This document shows, piece by piece, positions 30,062 to 38,976 of a DNA stretch of 64,000 nt (positions are counted from its first letter, which is position 1; each line of letters begins with the position of its first letter). The notes under the pieces were generated by a model. The model was not told the DNA's origin. It did no database searches and was given only the letters and a program-made list of their open reading frames with translations. Location: contig NZ_PNEO01000019.1 of the NCBI RefSeq assembly GCF_002870125.1, positions 1 through 64,000 of the forward strand, read 5' to 3'. The position numbers were made by a program, and so were the translations under genes. This stretch comes from Burkholderia sp. WAC0059 (GTDB lineage Bacteria; Pseudomonadota; Gammaproteobacteria; Burkholderiales; Burkholderiaceae).

Positions 30062-31476
30062 GAGGTTCTCCGCGGTTCGCCGGGCAGCGTCGGCCGCGCG
30101 TCGTTCCAGCGATGCACGCCCTCGTAGGCGTGCGCCACGCGCAGGATCGTCGCTTCGTCGAACGGCCGCCCGGCCAGTTGCAGGCCGGCGGGCAGCCCGC
30201 GCGCATCGAATCCGCACGGCAGCGACAGGGCCGGCATGCCGGTCAGGTTGAACGGATAGGTGAGGCGCCACGAGGCCGCGAGCGGGCTTTCCTCGATGCC
30301 GCCCGTGACGACGCCCGGCTGTCCGCGCTTCCAGGCCGTGACCGACGAGCCCGGCGTCGCGATGACGTCGACCTTTTGCAGCACGGCTTCGAAATCGCGG
30401 ATCAGTTGCACGCGCAGTTGCTCGGCCTTCAGATAATCGGAGGCGCTGACGAGCCGGCCGATCTCGACGAGCGTGCGCACGTCGTCGGCCATCGCGGCGG
30501 TCGCGCCGTCCTGCAGCGCGCGGTCGTGCCAGGCGCTCGACGACGCCAGCTCGATCGCGTAGATGGCGCCGAGGCCGTACTTCAGGTTCGGAATCTCGAA
30601 GTCGACGATCTGTGCGCCGAGCGCCGCGAGGTCGGCGATCGCCGCTTCGACGAGACGCTCGACGTCGGCTTCGTTGCGACCGAAAAAGTGATTGCGGCAT
30701 ACGCCGACGCGCAGGCCCGCAATGCCCGCGTCGAGGTCCGCGCCGAAGTCGGGCACCGGCGCGGCGGCCGTCGCCGGATCGCGCGGATCGGGGCCGGCGA
30801 GCACCTGGAGCATGAGCGCCGCGTCGCGCACCGAAAGCGCGAGCGGCCCCGCGTGATCGAGCGACCAGCTATGCGGCACGACGCCCGCGCGGCTCACGCG
30901 TCCGAAGGTGGGCTTCAGGCCGACCACGCCGCACAGGCTGGCCGGAATGCGGATCGAGCCGCCCGTGTCGGAGCCGAGCGCGCCGAACGCGAGCCGCGCC
31001 GCCAGCGCCGCGCCCGAGCCGCCGCTGGAACCGCCCGGAATCCGGCTCAGGTCCCACGGGTTGCGCGTCGGCGGCGTTTCCGTGCCCCATGCGAACTCGT
31101 GCGTGCGCGTCTTGCCGATCAGCACCGCGCCGGCCGCGCGCAAGCGCGCGACGGCGGTCGAATCCTCGAGCGGAAACGCGTAGCCGGGCGCCCGGCTGCC
31201 GGCCGTGGTCGGCATGTCCGCGCTCAGGTAGTTGTCCTTCACCGCGATCGGCACGCCGTGCAGCGGGCCGCGGCACACGCCGCGCGCGAGTTCGTCGGTG
31301 AGCCGGCGCGCCGTTTCGCGCGCGTCGGCGTTCACGTGCACGAACGCCCCGACGTGCGGATCGACGGCCTCGATGCGCGCGAGCACCGCCTCGGTCACGT
31401 CGAGCGGCGAAACCTCGCCCGCGGCGAGGCGCGCGGCAAGACCGGTCAGGTCGTCGGCGAACAGGTCGTCAGCCAT
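30058..31476 (-). CDS. amidase (amidase signature family)
   Basis: 472 residues. The Ser-cisSer-Lys triad of the amidase-signature family is visible: Lys in GVPIAVKDNYLS near residue 78, Ser in IPGGSSGGSGAALAAR near 155 and Ser in GSDTGGSIRIPASLCGVVGL near 178. It hydrolyses amides to acid and ammonia. The start at 31476 (MADDLFADDLTGLAARL) overlaps the end of the DUF1028 gene by 8 bp and is preferred to an upstream in-frame start. It lies between the DUF1028 gene and the nitrilase in an amide-uptake operon. Confidence 0.95.
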   Translation of the reverse strand: MADDLFADDLTGLAARLAAGEVSPLDVTEAVLARIEAVDPHVGAFVHVNADARETARRLTDELARGVCRGPLHGVPIAVKDNYLSADMPTTAGSRAPGYAFPLEDSTAVARLRAAGAVLIGKTRTHEFAWGTETPPTRNPWDLSRIPGGSSGGSGAALAARLAFGALGSDTGGSIRIPASLCGVVGLKPTFGRVSRAGVVPHSWSLDHAGPLALSVRDAALMLQVLAGPDPRDPATAAAPVPDFGADLDAGIAGLRVGVCRNHFFGRNEADVERLVEAAIADLAALGAQIVDFEIPNLKYGLGAIYAIELASSSAWHDRALQDGATAAMADDVRTLVEIGRLVSASDYLKAEQLRVQLIRDFEAVLQKVDVIATPGSSVTAWKRGQPGVVTGGIEESPLAASWRLTYPFNLTGMPALSLPCGFDARGLPAGLQLAGRPFDEATILRVAHAYEGVHRWNDARPTLPGEPRRTS

Positions 31477-32401
31477 GCGAGGCCCCTTCTTCCGGTTCGC
31501 GGCCGCGCAGCGGATCGAACACGATGGCCGGATGCAACGCCGCAAGATCGAGCTCGCGCAGCCGCGCGATCTCGCCGGCGATGTCGCGATAGACGGCGAG
31601 GTTGTGCGTCACGCGCCCGGGGGCGAAGCGCGTGCCCATCCAGCGGGCGAGCACCGCGCTGTCCGCGGCCGGGTCGCCGTCGGGCAAGCTCGCGCCCGGG
31701 CGTTCGGCGGGCGAGGCGAGCAGCATCGCCGTCACGTCGGCCGGCGGCGCGCGGCCCGGATCGTCGCGCGTCGGCATGCCGGCGACGAACGGCGCGAGCT
31801 GATGCCGCGCGACGCCGAACACGCGGCGCAACTCGGCCACCGGGTCCGGATGCTCGTCCACGCGCAGGTCGAGCAGCGCGTACTCCTCCTCGCCCACGAC
31901 CTTCAGCGCGGCGGACTGCCGGCCTCGGCGGTCGCCGCCCGCCGCCTGGCCCGCTTCGAGCGCGGCCATGAGCCGTTGCGCGAGCGGCGCGTCGACGCTC
32001 GCCTCGAACGCCCCGGCCATCGCGTCCAGCGTCTCCGGGCCGACGAGCATGTTGCCCTGGACCGTGTAGCCGGGACCGCGCCGGTCGCCGGCCCAGCCCG
32101 TGCAGGACGGCCCCGTCCACGCAACGCCGCGGCCCGCGCGATCGACGATGCCGAGCTGCCTCAGGTCTGCCGACGGATCGGTGCGCAGCACGTGTCCGAG
32201 CGCCGCCTCGGCGCTGTCGCCGGCTTCGAGCCGCTCGAGCGCGCGCAGCGCGAGATAGGGGTTGACCCAGGACTGCGTCGTCACGGCCCCGACGTTCGGC
32301 CTGAGATACGGACACATGGCGCCGACCGCGGGCACGGCGGTGCTGACGGCGACGCCGAGCTGGCCGGTTCTCGCGCAGCGCGCGACGATCGAAAAGGTCA
32401 T
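31469..32401 (-). CDS. DUF1028 protein (predicted Ntn-hydrolase fold)
   Basis: 310 residues. The start MTFSIVARCARTGQLGVAVS and the segments GAVTTQSWVNPYLALRALE and AWTGPSCTGWAGDRRGPGYT, then VQGNMLVGPETLDAM, are the DUF1028 signature. The family is placed near Ntn hydrolases, where a residue at the processed N-terminus acts as nucleophile (Thr2 or Ser4 here); activity is unproven. It overlaps the amidase downstream and lies 19 bp after livF, so it is part of the amide operon and may be an amidohydrolase acting on the imported compound. Confidence 0.92.
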   Translation of the reverse strand: MTFSIVARCARTGQLGVAVSTAVPAVGAMCPYLRPNVGAVTTQSWVNPYLALRALERLEAGDSAEAALGHVLRTDPSADLRQLGIVDRAGRGVAWTGPSCTGWAGDRRGPGYTVQGNMLVGPETLDAMAGAFEASVDAPLAQRLMAALEAGQAAGGDRRGRQSAALKVVGEEEYALLDLRVDEHPDPVAELRRVFGVARHQLAPFVAGMPTRDDPGRAPPADVTAMLLASPAERPGASLPDGDPAADSAVLARWMGTRFAPGRVTHNLAVYRDIAGEIARLRELDLAALHPAIVFDPLRGREPEEGASHG

Positions 32402-32420
32402 CGTGGAACTCCGCTCGCAT

Positions 32421-33149
32421 TCACAGGGAAAGATAGCGCGACACCGTGGCGCTCGCGAGCGCCTCCGAGGTCTCGCCCGAGGCGGGAATCTCGCCGAGCT
32501 CCATCACGGCGTAGCGGCTGGCCACCGAGAACGCGAACGGCACGTGCTGCTCGACGAGCAGCATCGCGGTGCCCGATTCGTCGCGCTCGCGGCGCAGGAT
32601 GCCGCCGAGCCGCTCGATGACGGACGGCTGCATGCCCTCGGTGATCTCGTCGACGAGGATGAGCTTCGGACGCCGGATCAGCGCGCGCGCCACGAGCAGC
32701 ATCTTCTGCTCGCCGCCCGAGAGCGTGCCGGCCTTCTGCTTCAGCCGTTCCTTGAGGAACGGAAACAGGTCCTCGATGCGCGCGAACATCGGCCGGAAAT
32801 CGCGGTCTCGCCGCAGCGCGAGCTTCAGATTCTCCTCGACGCTCAGGTCCTGGAACAACGCCTTTTCCTGCGGAATGTAGGCCACCTCGCGCCGCGCGAT
32901 CCGGTTCGGCGGCAGGCCCGCCGCCGGCTCGCCGAAGAGGGCGATCTCGCCTTCGGCCGGCCGGATGTAGCCCATCAGCGTCTTGAGCAGCGTGGACTTG
33001 CCCATGCCGTTCTTGCCGAGAATCGCGAGCACCTCGCCCGGCGCGAGCGCGAGGTCGATGCCCTTGAGCACCATCGCGTCGCCGTACCCGCTCTGCAGCG
33101 CGCGAGTGGCGATGACCGGGGTCGTCACGGCATTCGTCGGCGCGTTCAT
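32421..33149 (-). CDS. livF: branched-chain/urea-type ABC transporter ATPase LivF
   Basis: 242 residues. Walker A GKNGMGKSTLLKTL, signature LSGGEQKMLLVARAL, Walker B LILVDEITEGMQP and the switch His in LLVEQH. The IAYIP-type segment VAYIPQEKALFQDLSVEENL is typical of LivF/UrtE/FmdF. The ATG overlaps the stop of the fused LivM-LivG gene (ATGA, 33146-33149). It energises import together with the LivG domain of that fusion. Confidence 0.94.
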   Translation of the reverse strand: MNAPTNAVTTPVIATRALQSGYGDAMVLKGIDLALAPGEVLAILGKNGMGKSTLLKTLMGYIRPAEGEIALFGEPAAGLPPNRIARREVAYIPQEKALFQDLSVEENLKLALRRDRDFRPMFARIEDLFPFLKERLKQKAGTLSGGEQKMLLVARALIRRPKLILVDEITEGMQPSVIERLGGILRRERDESGTAMLLVEQHVPFAFSVASRYAVMELGEIPASGETSEALASATVSRYLSL

Positions 33150-35008
33150 GCGTGCGCCTCCTTGCCGTCCGTACCGGCCGCGGCATGGCCCGCATAGACG
33201 GCACGCACGAGCTCCGAATGCACGACCTCGTCGACGCTGCCGTCCATCACGATACGCCCCTGGTGCAGCACGATGATCCGCGAGCTGATCTGCTGGACGA
33301 ACTCGAGGTCGTGCTCGACGAGCAGCAGGCACATCCGGTAGCGCGTCGCGAGCGAGATGAAGATCTCGCCGATCTGCGTGCGCTCCTGCTTGGTGAGGCC
33401 CGCCGTCGGCTCGTCGAGCAGGACCGTGCGCGGCTCGAGCGCCAGCACCATCGCGAGCTCCAGCGCCTGCTTCTGGCCGTGCGAGAGATAGCGGCACTCG
33501 CGCGCCGACATCCGGTCGAGGCCCGTCAGGCGCAGCACGTCGAGCGCCGGCTGCGGAAGTTCGAGCGCCGGCTCGCGGCGCCAGACCGATGCCGGCGCCG
33601 CGCGAAAGCGCGCGATGCGCAGCGCCTCGCCGACCGTCAGCGAATCGAACACCGTCGCGGTCTGGAACTTGCGGCCTACGCCAAGCGCCACGCAATCGTA
33701 GGGCGCGCGCTTGCCGATCTCCGTGCCGCCCACGCGCACGCTGCCGGCCGAGCGCTCGGCGCCGTCCGCGATGCAGCGCATCAGCGTGCTCTTGCCCGCC
33801 CCGTTCGGGCCGATCAGGCTCAGCAGCTCGCCCGCGCGCGCCTCGAACGTGATGCCGTCGAGCACCTTCAGCGCGCCGAAATGCTTGCGCACGTCTTCCA
33901 CGGCCAGCTCGGGGCCGGCGGTTTCCGCGCCGCCGGAAGCGTCGGAAGCGCCGAATGCGCCGGTCCTGCCGGATGCCTGGGCCGGCACGAAGCTCACCGG
34001 CACGGCCGCATCGCGGCGACGGCGGCGCGGCAGCACACTGCGCGCCGCCATGCCGACGACGGGCGCGAGACCGCGCGGCATCGCGACGATCACGACGACG
34101 AACGCGACGCCGACGAGCAGCATCCAGATGTAGGGCAAGTCGCCGCTCAGGTAGGCGCTGCCGACGTCGATCAGCAGCGTGCCGACGATCGGGCCGATCA
34201 GCGAGCCGCGCCCGCCGAGCGCTACCCAGATCACGAGTTCGGTGCCGAACACGAAGTCTGCGTACTCGGGCGCGACCACCATCTGCACGCAGGCAAAAAT
34301 GAAGCCGGCGAGCGAGGCGACGAGCGCCGCGACGTCCGAGAGGCGCCGCTTGTAGCGCGACACGTTGATGCCGAGGTATTCGCAGCGCGCCTCGTTCTCG
34401 CGGATCGCGACGAGCAGCCGCCCCGCGTCGCTGTGCACGAACATCCAGGCCAGCACGGCGACGACGACGAGCAGTCCGCCCGCGATGACGAACCAGCCCT
34501 CGATCGGCAGATCGAAACTGTCGAAGCCCGACAGCCCGCTGCTCGAACCCGTGAACTCGCCGCCCGCGTAGATGCCCTGCACGAGCACGATGGGCAATAC
34601 GAGCGTCACGACCGAGGCGTAGAGCGGCGAGGCGCCGTGATAGAACGCGAGCCAGCCGACGGCGCGCGAGACGAGCCAGGCGGCGACGAGGCTCGCCGCG
34701 AGCGCGCCGAGCGCGAGCGGCACCGAGAAGCCGACGTGCGTGAAGATGAGCCCGGCCGCGTAGGCGCCGACGCCGAAGAACGCCGACTGGCCGAAGGTCA
34801 GGATGCCGGTGTAGCCCCAGAGCAGATCGACGGTGACGGCGACCACGGCGTAGAGGAACGACCGGATCAGGTTGTTGACGAGGAACGAAGGCAGCAGCAC
34901 GCTGCCCGCCGCGATCAGCACGAGCGCCGCGACGCCGGCCGCCACCGGCATGCGCCAGGCCGGCGCGGTCGCGCCCGGCAGGCGCAGGGTCGTATCGGAA
35001 TCAGCCAC
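33146..35008 (-). CDS. LivM-LivG fusion: permease plus ATPase
   Basis: 620 residues joining two usually separate subunits. Residues 1-330 form a LivM permease (GYTGILTFGQSAFFGVGAYA, RENEARCEYLGINVSRYKRR, ALGGRGSLIGPIVG). After a linker rich in Ala/Gly/Ser (residues 335-365) comes a LivG ATPase (Walker A GPNGAGKSTLMRCIADG, GVGRKFQTATVFDSLTV, signature LSHGQKQALELAMVLA, Walker B VLLDEPTAGLT). LivM-LivG fusions occur naturally in Proteobacteria. The gene overlaps livH upstream by 8 bp and livF downstream by 4 bp. Confidence 0.93.
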   Translation of the reverse strand: MADSDTTLRLPGATAPAWRMPVAAGVAALVLIAAGSVLLPSFLVNNLIRSFLYAVVAVTVDLLWGYTGILTFGQSAFFGVGAYAAGLIFTHVGFSVPLALGALAASLVAAWLVSRAVGWLAFYHGASPLYASVVTLVLPIVLVQGIYAGGEFTGSSSGLSGFDSFDLPIEGWFVIAGGLLVVVAVLAWMFVHSDAGRLLVAIRENEARCEYLGINVSRYKRRLSDVAALVASLAGFIFACVQMVVAPEYADFVFGTELVIWVALGGRGSLIGPIVGTLLIDVGSAYLSGDLPYIWMLLVGVAFVVVIVAMPRGLAPVVGMAARSVLPRRRRRDAAVPVSFVPAQASGRTGAFGASDASGGAETAGPELAVEDVRKHFGALKVLDGITFEARAGELLSLIGPNGAGKSTLMRCIADGAERSAGSVRVGGTEIGKRAPYDCVALGVGRKFQTATVFDSLTVGEALRIARFRAAPASVWRREPALELPQPALDVLRLTGLDRMSARECRYLSHGQKQALELAMVLALEPRTVLLDEPTAGLTKQERTQIGEIFISLATRYRMCLLLVEHDLEFVQQISSRIIVLHQGRIVMDGSVDEVVHSELVRAVYAGHAAAGTDGKEAHA

Positions 35009-35837
35009 GGGCGAAGCCCTCCGGACGCAGGCGCAGCAGCAGCGCCGCGAGCACGGCGATGGTGAGCCCGCCGAGCACGGGATTGACGTAGGTGCTGACC
35101 GCCACCTGCGCCCCGCCGAGAACGAGGCAGGCGACGGCCAGGCTGACGAGCGACGAACCCGACACCATGACGAGCATGAAGGCGCCGACGATCCACGGCA
35201 CGCCCATGTTCGGATCGACGCTCGAGAGCGGCGTGATCAGCGTGCCGGCGGCCGAGGCGAGCGCCGCGCCCATGCAGAACGTGAGAAAGCGCACGCGCGC
35301 GCTGCTGATGCCGAGCCCGCGCGCGAGCGCCTCGTTCATGATGACGGCGCGCGTCTGCAAGCCGAGGCGCGTGCCGTTGAGCAGCGCGCCCAGCGCGAGC
35401 GCCACGACGAGCGCGACGCCGACGAGAATGAGGCGATACGCCGAATACTCGGTGCCGAGAAAGTGCAGCGCGCCGTTCACGGGGCTGTCGACCATCTGCA
35501 CGCCGCGCCCGAATGCGAGCGTGATGATCTGGCCCACGATGATGCCGAGCCCCCACGTCGCGAGAATCGCGTCGAGCGGCCGCGCATAGAGCGGCCGCAC
35601 CACGAAGCGCTCGACGAACATCCCGAGCGCGAACCCGATCGCGAGCGAGAACGGCAGGCTCCACCACCAGTTCAGTCCGAATTGCGCGACGATCACGCTC
35701 GCATACCCGCCCACCGTCAGAAACGCGCCGTGCGAGAAGTTGATGATCTTCATCACGCCGAAGATGATCAACAGCCCCGACGACACGATGAACAGGATCG
35801 CCGCGGTCGTCACGACGTCCAGCGAGAAGTTCAGCAT
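35001..35837 (-). CDS. livH: branched-chain/urea-type ABC transporter permease LivH
   Basis: 278 residues, highly hydrophobic. The LivH hallmarks are GLLIIFGVMKIINFSHGAFL near residue 25, RPLYARPLDAILATWGLGII near 80 and RAVIMNEALARGLGISSARV near 165. It forms the inner-membrane channel with the LivM part of the downstream fusion. It lies 19 bp after the binding-protein gene in the same leftward operon. By the UrtA/AmiC-like binding protein, the substrate is more likely urea or a short amide than branched-chain amino acids. Confidence 0.93.
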   Translation of the reverse strand: MLNFSLDVVTTAAILFIVSSGLLIIFGVMKIINFSHGAFLTVGGYASVIVAQFGLNWWWSLPFSLAIGFALGMFVERFVVRPLYARPLDAILATWGLGIIVGQIITLAFGRGVQMVDSPVNGALHFLGTEYSAYRLILVGVALVVALALGALLNGTRLGLQTRAVIMNEALARGLGISSARVRFLTFCMGAALASAAGTLITPLSSVDPNMGVPWIVGAFMLVMVSGSSLVSLAVACLVLGGAQVAVSTYVNPVLGGLTIAVLAALLLRLRPEGFARG

Positions 35838-35856
35838 GAAAGTCGCGCCGCTTCGT

Positions 35857-37050
35857 TTATTTCAGGCCCGGGCACTGCTCGCCCGGATCGACGTTCGGAT
35901 CAGACTCGATCACCTTCAGCGAGCCGTCCGGCTGCACCTGCGCGAGATACATGGTGAGCGGCGTATGACGCTCGCGGTCCATGCGGATCGTGCCGCGCGG
36001 GCCGGCGAAGCTCACCTGCGCGAGCGCCGGGATCACCTTCGCCGTATCGAACGAACCGGCCTTCTCGACGGCCGCCTTGTAGAGGTAGATCGCCTCGTAC
36101 TCGGGCACCGAGAGGTCGTTCGGCGTCTTCAGGTCCGCGCCGAAGCGCTTCTGCATCGCGGCGAGGAACGCGTGGTTCGCGGGCGAATCGATGTTGGTCA
36201 CGTACGAGCCCGAGATGTAGATGCCCGAGGCGTCCTGGCCCATGCTCTTCGCCGTGCCCTCGTCCACGGCCAGGTTGCCGTACGGAATCTTGACGCCGGC
36301 CGCGCGTAGCTGCTTGGTCAGCGTCACGTTGGGCGCGCCGCCCGCCGTCGAGGTGATCAGCGCGTCGGGCTTCGCCGCCTGCAGCTTGCTGATGATCGGC
36401 GTCCAGTCCGAACCGTCCATCGGCAGGTACTCGTTACCCACCACCTTGCCGCCGTGCTTCTCGATGTAGTTCTTCGTGAAGTCGAGCATGCCGCGACCGA
36501 ACGCGTAGTCGCTGCCGATCAGGAAGAACGTCTTCGCGTGGTACTGCTTCATGAAGTAGTCGACGATCGGCGCGACCTGCTGGTCCGGCACCCAGGCGTC
36601 GACGTACATGTAGCGGTTGCACGAGTGCCCTTCGTAGAACGACGTGTAGATGTAGGGAATCCGGCCGCGCGTGACGATCGGCAGGCCCGCGTTGCGCGCG
36701 GCGCTCGTCTCCATCGAAATGAGCGCGTTGACCTTCTTGTCGAAGATGAGCGAGTCGAACGCCTTCTGCGCGCCGGCCGCGCCGCTGCCGTCGTCGGCCA
36801 CGACGAGCTCGACCTTGCGGCCGAGAATCCCGCCCTTCGCGTTGATTTCGTCGACGGCGAGCTGCGCCGACTGCACGACCGACGGCGCGACGACGCTGTT
36901 GGCGCCGGACAGGCCGACGGGCACGCCGATCCTGACCGTGTCGTCGGCCGCGAACGCGGCGTGACAAGCCGAGGCCATCGCCGTCGCCAGCGCGACGCGC
37001 GCGCCCAATGTCCTGAAAGAAGCAGGCAGGGAAGGGAAGAACGCTTTCAT
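35857..37050 (-). CDS. periplasmic binding protein of amide/urea-type ABC transporter
   Basis: 397 residues from the ATG at 37050, which follows AGAGGAG; the frame extends upstream without meaning. Signal peptide residues 1-34 (cleavage after AFA near ALATAMASACHAAFA). The mature protein is a type I periplasmic binding protein with segments shared by UrtA, FmdD and AmiC: GANSVVAPSVVQSAQLAVDE, FFLIGSDYAFGRGMLDFTKN, GNEYLPMDGSDWTPIISKL and LSVPEYEAIYLYKAAVEKAG. These bind urea or short amides. It is the first gene of the operon; a candidate operator sits about 100 bp upstream (37147-37163). Confidence 0.93.
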   Translation of the reverse strand: MKAFFPSLPASFRTLGARVALATAMASACHAAFAADDTVRIGVPVGLSGANSVVAPSVVQSAQLAVDEINAKGGILGRKVELVVADDGSGAAGAQKAFDSLIFDKKVNALISMETSAARNAGLPIVTRGRIPYIYTSFYEGHSCNRYMYVDAWVPDQQVAPIVDYFMKQYHAKTFFLIGSDYAFGRGMLDFTKNYIEKHGGKVVGNEYLPMDGSDWTPIISKLQAAKPDALITSTAGGAPNVTLTKQLRAAGVKIPYGNLAVDEGTAKSMGQDASGIYISGSYVTNIDSPANHAFLAAMQKRFGADLKTPNDLSVPEYEAIYLYKAAVEKAGSFDTAKVIPALAQVSFAGPRGTIRMDRERHTPLTMYLAQVQPDGSLKVIESDPNVDPGEQCPGLK

Positions 37051-37146
37051 TGTGGTCCGGACTCCTCTTGACGTGGGTGGGGATCCTCTTTGCAACGCCG
37101 CCTGCGGCTTCTTCCTCGGCGAGCCGCTTCCAGCGCCGTGCACTAA

Positions 37147-37163
37147 ATTCAAGTCTCTGGAAT
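37147..37163. promoter_or_regulatory. candidate operator ATTCAA-N5-TGGAAT
   Basis: ATTCAAGTCTCTGGAAT, 97 bp upstream of the binding-protein ATG on the leftward strand. The left arm is identical to that of 37537-37553 and the right arm differs in one base; spacing is the same. Both are preceded by TGCAC and an A-rich triplet. Likely target of the XRE-cupin regulator at 38977-39600. Confidence 0.5.
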
Positions 37164-37536
37164 GACATGCAAGCAGCGTGCCACTCGAACGGTTGCCCTC
37201 GCCGGCCGTTCTTCGCGGTCGCTCCGGATTCCGCCGCCGCCCGTTCCGGAGCCCATGCGCGTCGTGCCATGCCGCGGCGCATGGGCTCGTCCCGTCGCAG
37301 AACGACATCGGGCGCGACGCACCACGGCAACGCGCAGCGCATTGCGTTGGTGCGTTTCGGCTGACAAACGCACCGCGAACGTCACTTCGGCGGACGCTTA
37401 TATCGGCCACCCTGCACCGCCGAACCATCGCGCGAATCCGGGCCGCCGCTTCCGCTGCGATGCGGCATCGGGCGGCTTTCCCCGCCTCGACCCTGCCCGC
37501 CCCCTAAAATGGTGGTACATGCCTTGCTTGCACAAA

Positions 37537-37553
37537 ATTCAAACGACTTGAAT
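37537..37553. promoter_or_regulatory. candidate operator ATTCAA-N5-TTGAAT
   Basis: ATTCAAACGACTTGAAT, a perfect 6-5-6 inverted repeat 70 bp upstream of the M20 hydrolase ATG. The partner site is at 37147-37163. Its presence downstream of an in-frame ATG at 37509 argues that translation begins at 37623. Confidence 0.55.
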
Positions 37554-37622
37554 ACGAGTCAAACCCATGGAACCGGGCAGGGAAGCGTCCCGCAAGACCC
37601 GCGCACCGCTCGAAGGACGAAG

Positions 37623-38936
37623 ATGAACCACGCCGCCCCCACTCCCGACGCCGCCGCCCGCGCGCAGGACACCGTCGACCCCGACCGGCTAAACACCGCC
37701 ATCGCCACGCTCGCCGCCCTCGGCGGCCGCGCCGACGGCGGCGTGGCCCGCGAGACGCTCACGCCGCTCGACCTCGACGCGCGCCGCCTGCTGATTGCCC
37801 GGGCGCTCGCGCTCGGCTGCGAGGTGACGGTGGACCCGTGCGCCAACCTCTTCTTCCGGCGCGCCGGATCGCGGCCCGATCTGCCGCCGGTGCTCACGGG
37901 CAGCCACATCGACACGCAGCCCGTCGGCGGAGCGCTCGACGGCGCCTACGGCGTCGTCGCCGCGCTCGAAGCGCTGCAGGCGCTCAACGACGCCGGCATC
38001 GTCACCAAGCGCCCCATCGAAGCCGTCGTCTGGACCAACGAGGAAGGCTCGCGCTTCAGCCCTGGCGCGATGGGTTCGAGCGCCTACGCCCAGCCCGAAC
38101 GTCTCGCGCAGTACCGGAACGCGCGCGACGCACAGGGCGTCGTGTTCGGCGACGCGCTCGACGCGACGCTCGCCGCGCTGACGGCCTTGCCCGGCGTCTC
38201 GACGCGCGAACTCGGCACGCTCGGCGCAAGCGTCGATAGCTGCGTCGAGCTGCACATCGAGCAGGGGCCCGTGCTCGAGCACGCCGCGACGCCGCTCGGC
38301 GTCGTGACCGGCATCCAGGGCGTGCGGTGGTTCTCCGTGACGGTGGAAGGCCGCGCGGCGCACGCGGGCACGACGCCCGTCGAGACGCGCCGCGACGCGA
38401 TGAAAGCCGCACAGCGGCTCGCCGGCCAGCTCTACGCGGCGGCCGACGACCTGGCCGGGCGCGGCCTGCGCGTCACGCTCGGCCGCTGGCGCGTCGCGCC
38501 CAATTCGATCAACACCATTGCCGGCGAAGTCGAGTTCACGCTCGACACGCGCGCTGTCGACGAGGACGTGCTCGAACGCTTCGAAGCCGCCGTCGTCGCG
38601 GCAACCACGGCGCTCGACGGTGAGGACGGCTATCGGGTGCGCGTCGAACCACTCTTCGCGCGCGGCACGACGCGCTTTCCCGACGCAATGGTCGAAGCCG
38701 TCGAGCGCGGCTGCGCGCGCGCTTCTTCGCGCGCGCACGAGCGCGCGCCGCTGCGGCTCACGTCGGGCGCGTTCCACGACGCGATGTACCTCGCCGACCT
38801 CTGCCCGACCGCGATGATCTTCGTGCCGAGCCGCGACGGAATCAGTCATAATCCGGCCGAATACACCGAGCCCCGGCAACTGGGCCTGGGCGCGCAGGCG
38901 CTGGCCCACGTCGTGACCGAGCTGGCGAACCGCTGA
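37623..38936 (+). CDS. M20-family N-carbamoyl-amino-acid/allantoate amidohydrolase
   Basis: 437 residues. The ATG at 37623 follows GAAGGACG. Metal ligands of the bacterial carbamoylase/allantoate amidohydrolase group are visible: His in GSHIDTQPVGGALDGAYGV near residue 97 with Asp in the same segment, Glu in WTNEEGSRFSPGAMGS near 142, His in CVELHIEQGPVLEH near 205 and His in TSGAFHDAMYLADL near 395. AGTTPVETRRDAM is the substrate/dimer motif. It hydrolyses N-carbamoyl or ureido groups, releasing ammonia and CO2, in the cytoplasm. It fits the divergent amide/urea importer, amidase and nitrilase. Confidence 0.94.
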   Translation: MNHAAPTPDAAARAQDTVDPDRLNTAIATLAALGGRADGGVARETLTPLDLDARRLLIARALALGCEVTVDPCANLFFRRAGSRPDLPPVLTGSHIDTQPVGGALDGAYGVVAALEALQALNDAGIVTKRPIEAVVWTNEEGSRFSPGAMGSSAYAQPERLAQYRNARDAQGVVFGDALDATLAALTALPGVSTRELGTLGASVDSCVELHIEQGPVLEHAATPLGVVTGIQGVRWFSVTVEGRAAHAGTTPVETRRDAMKAAQRLAGQLYAAADDLAGRGLRVTLGRWRVAPNSINTIAGEVEFTLDTRAVDEDVLERFEAAVVAATTALDGEDGYRVRVEPLFARGTTRFPDAMVEAVERGCARASSRAHERAPLRLTSGAFHDAMYLADLCPTAMIFVPSRDGISHNPAEYTEPRQLGLGAQALAHVVTELANR

Positions 38937-38976
38937 GCACCTGCCGCCCGGCGCCGAACCCCACGCCCCACCGATC

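Larger units (their letters stand above)
37051..37622. other. divergent control region of the amide locus
   Basis: 572 bp between the leftward transporter operon and the rightward M20 hydrolase gene. Frames that cross it have no family similarity. It holds two similar dyads, at 37147-37163 near the transporter start and 37537-37553 near the hydrolase start, each preceded by TGCAC and two bases into AAATTCAA. Both promoters should lie here. Confidence 0.7.

Noticed and set aside
37509..37622. Upstream ATG extension of the M20 hydrolase
   Set aside because: It lacks a ribosome site and contains the candidate operator; the ATG at 37623 has a good Shine-Dalgarno and matches the family start.
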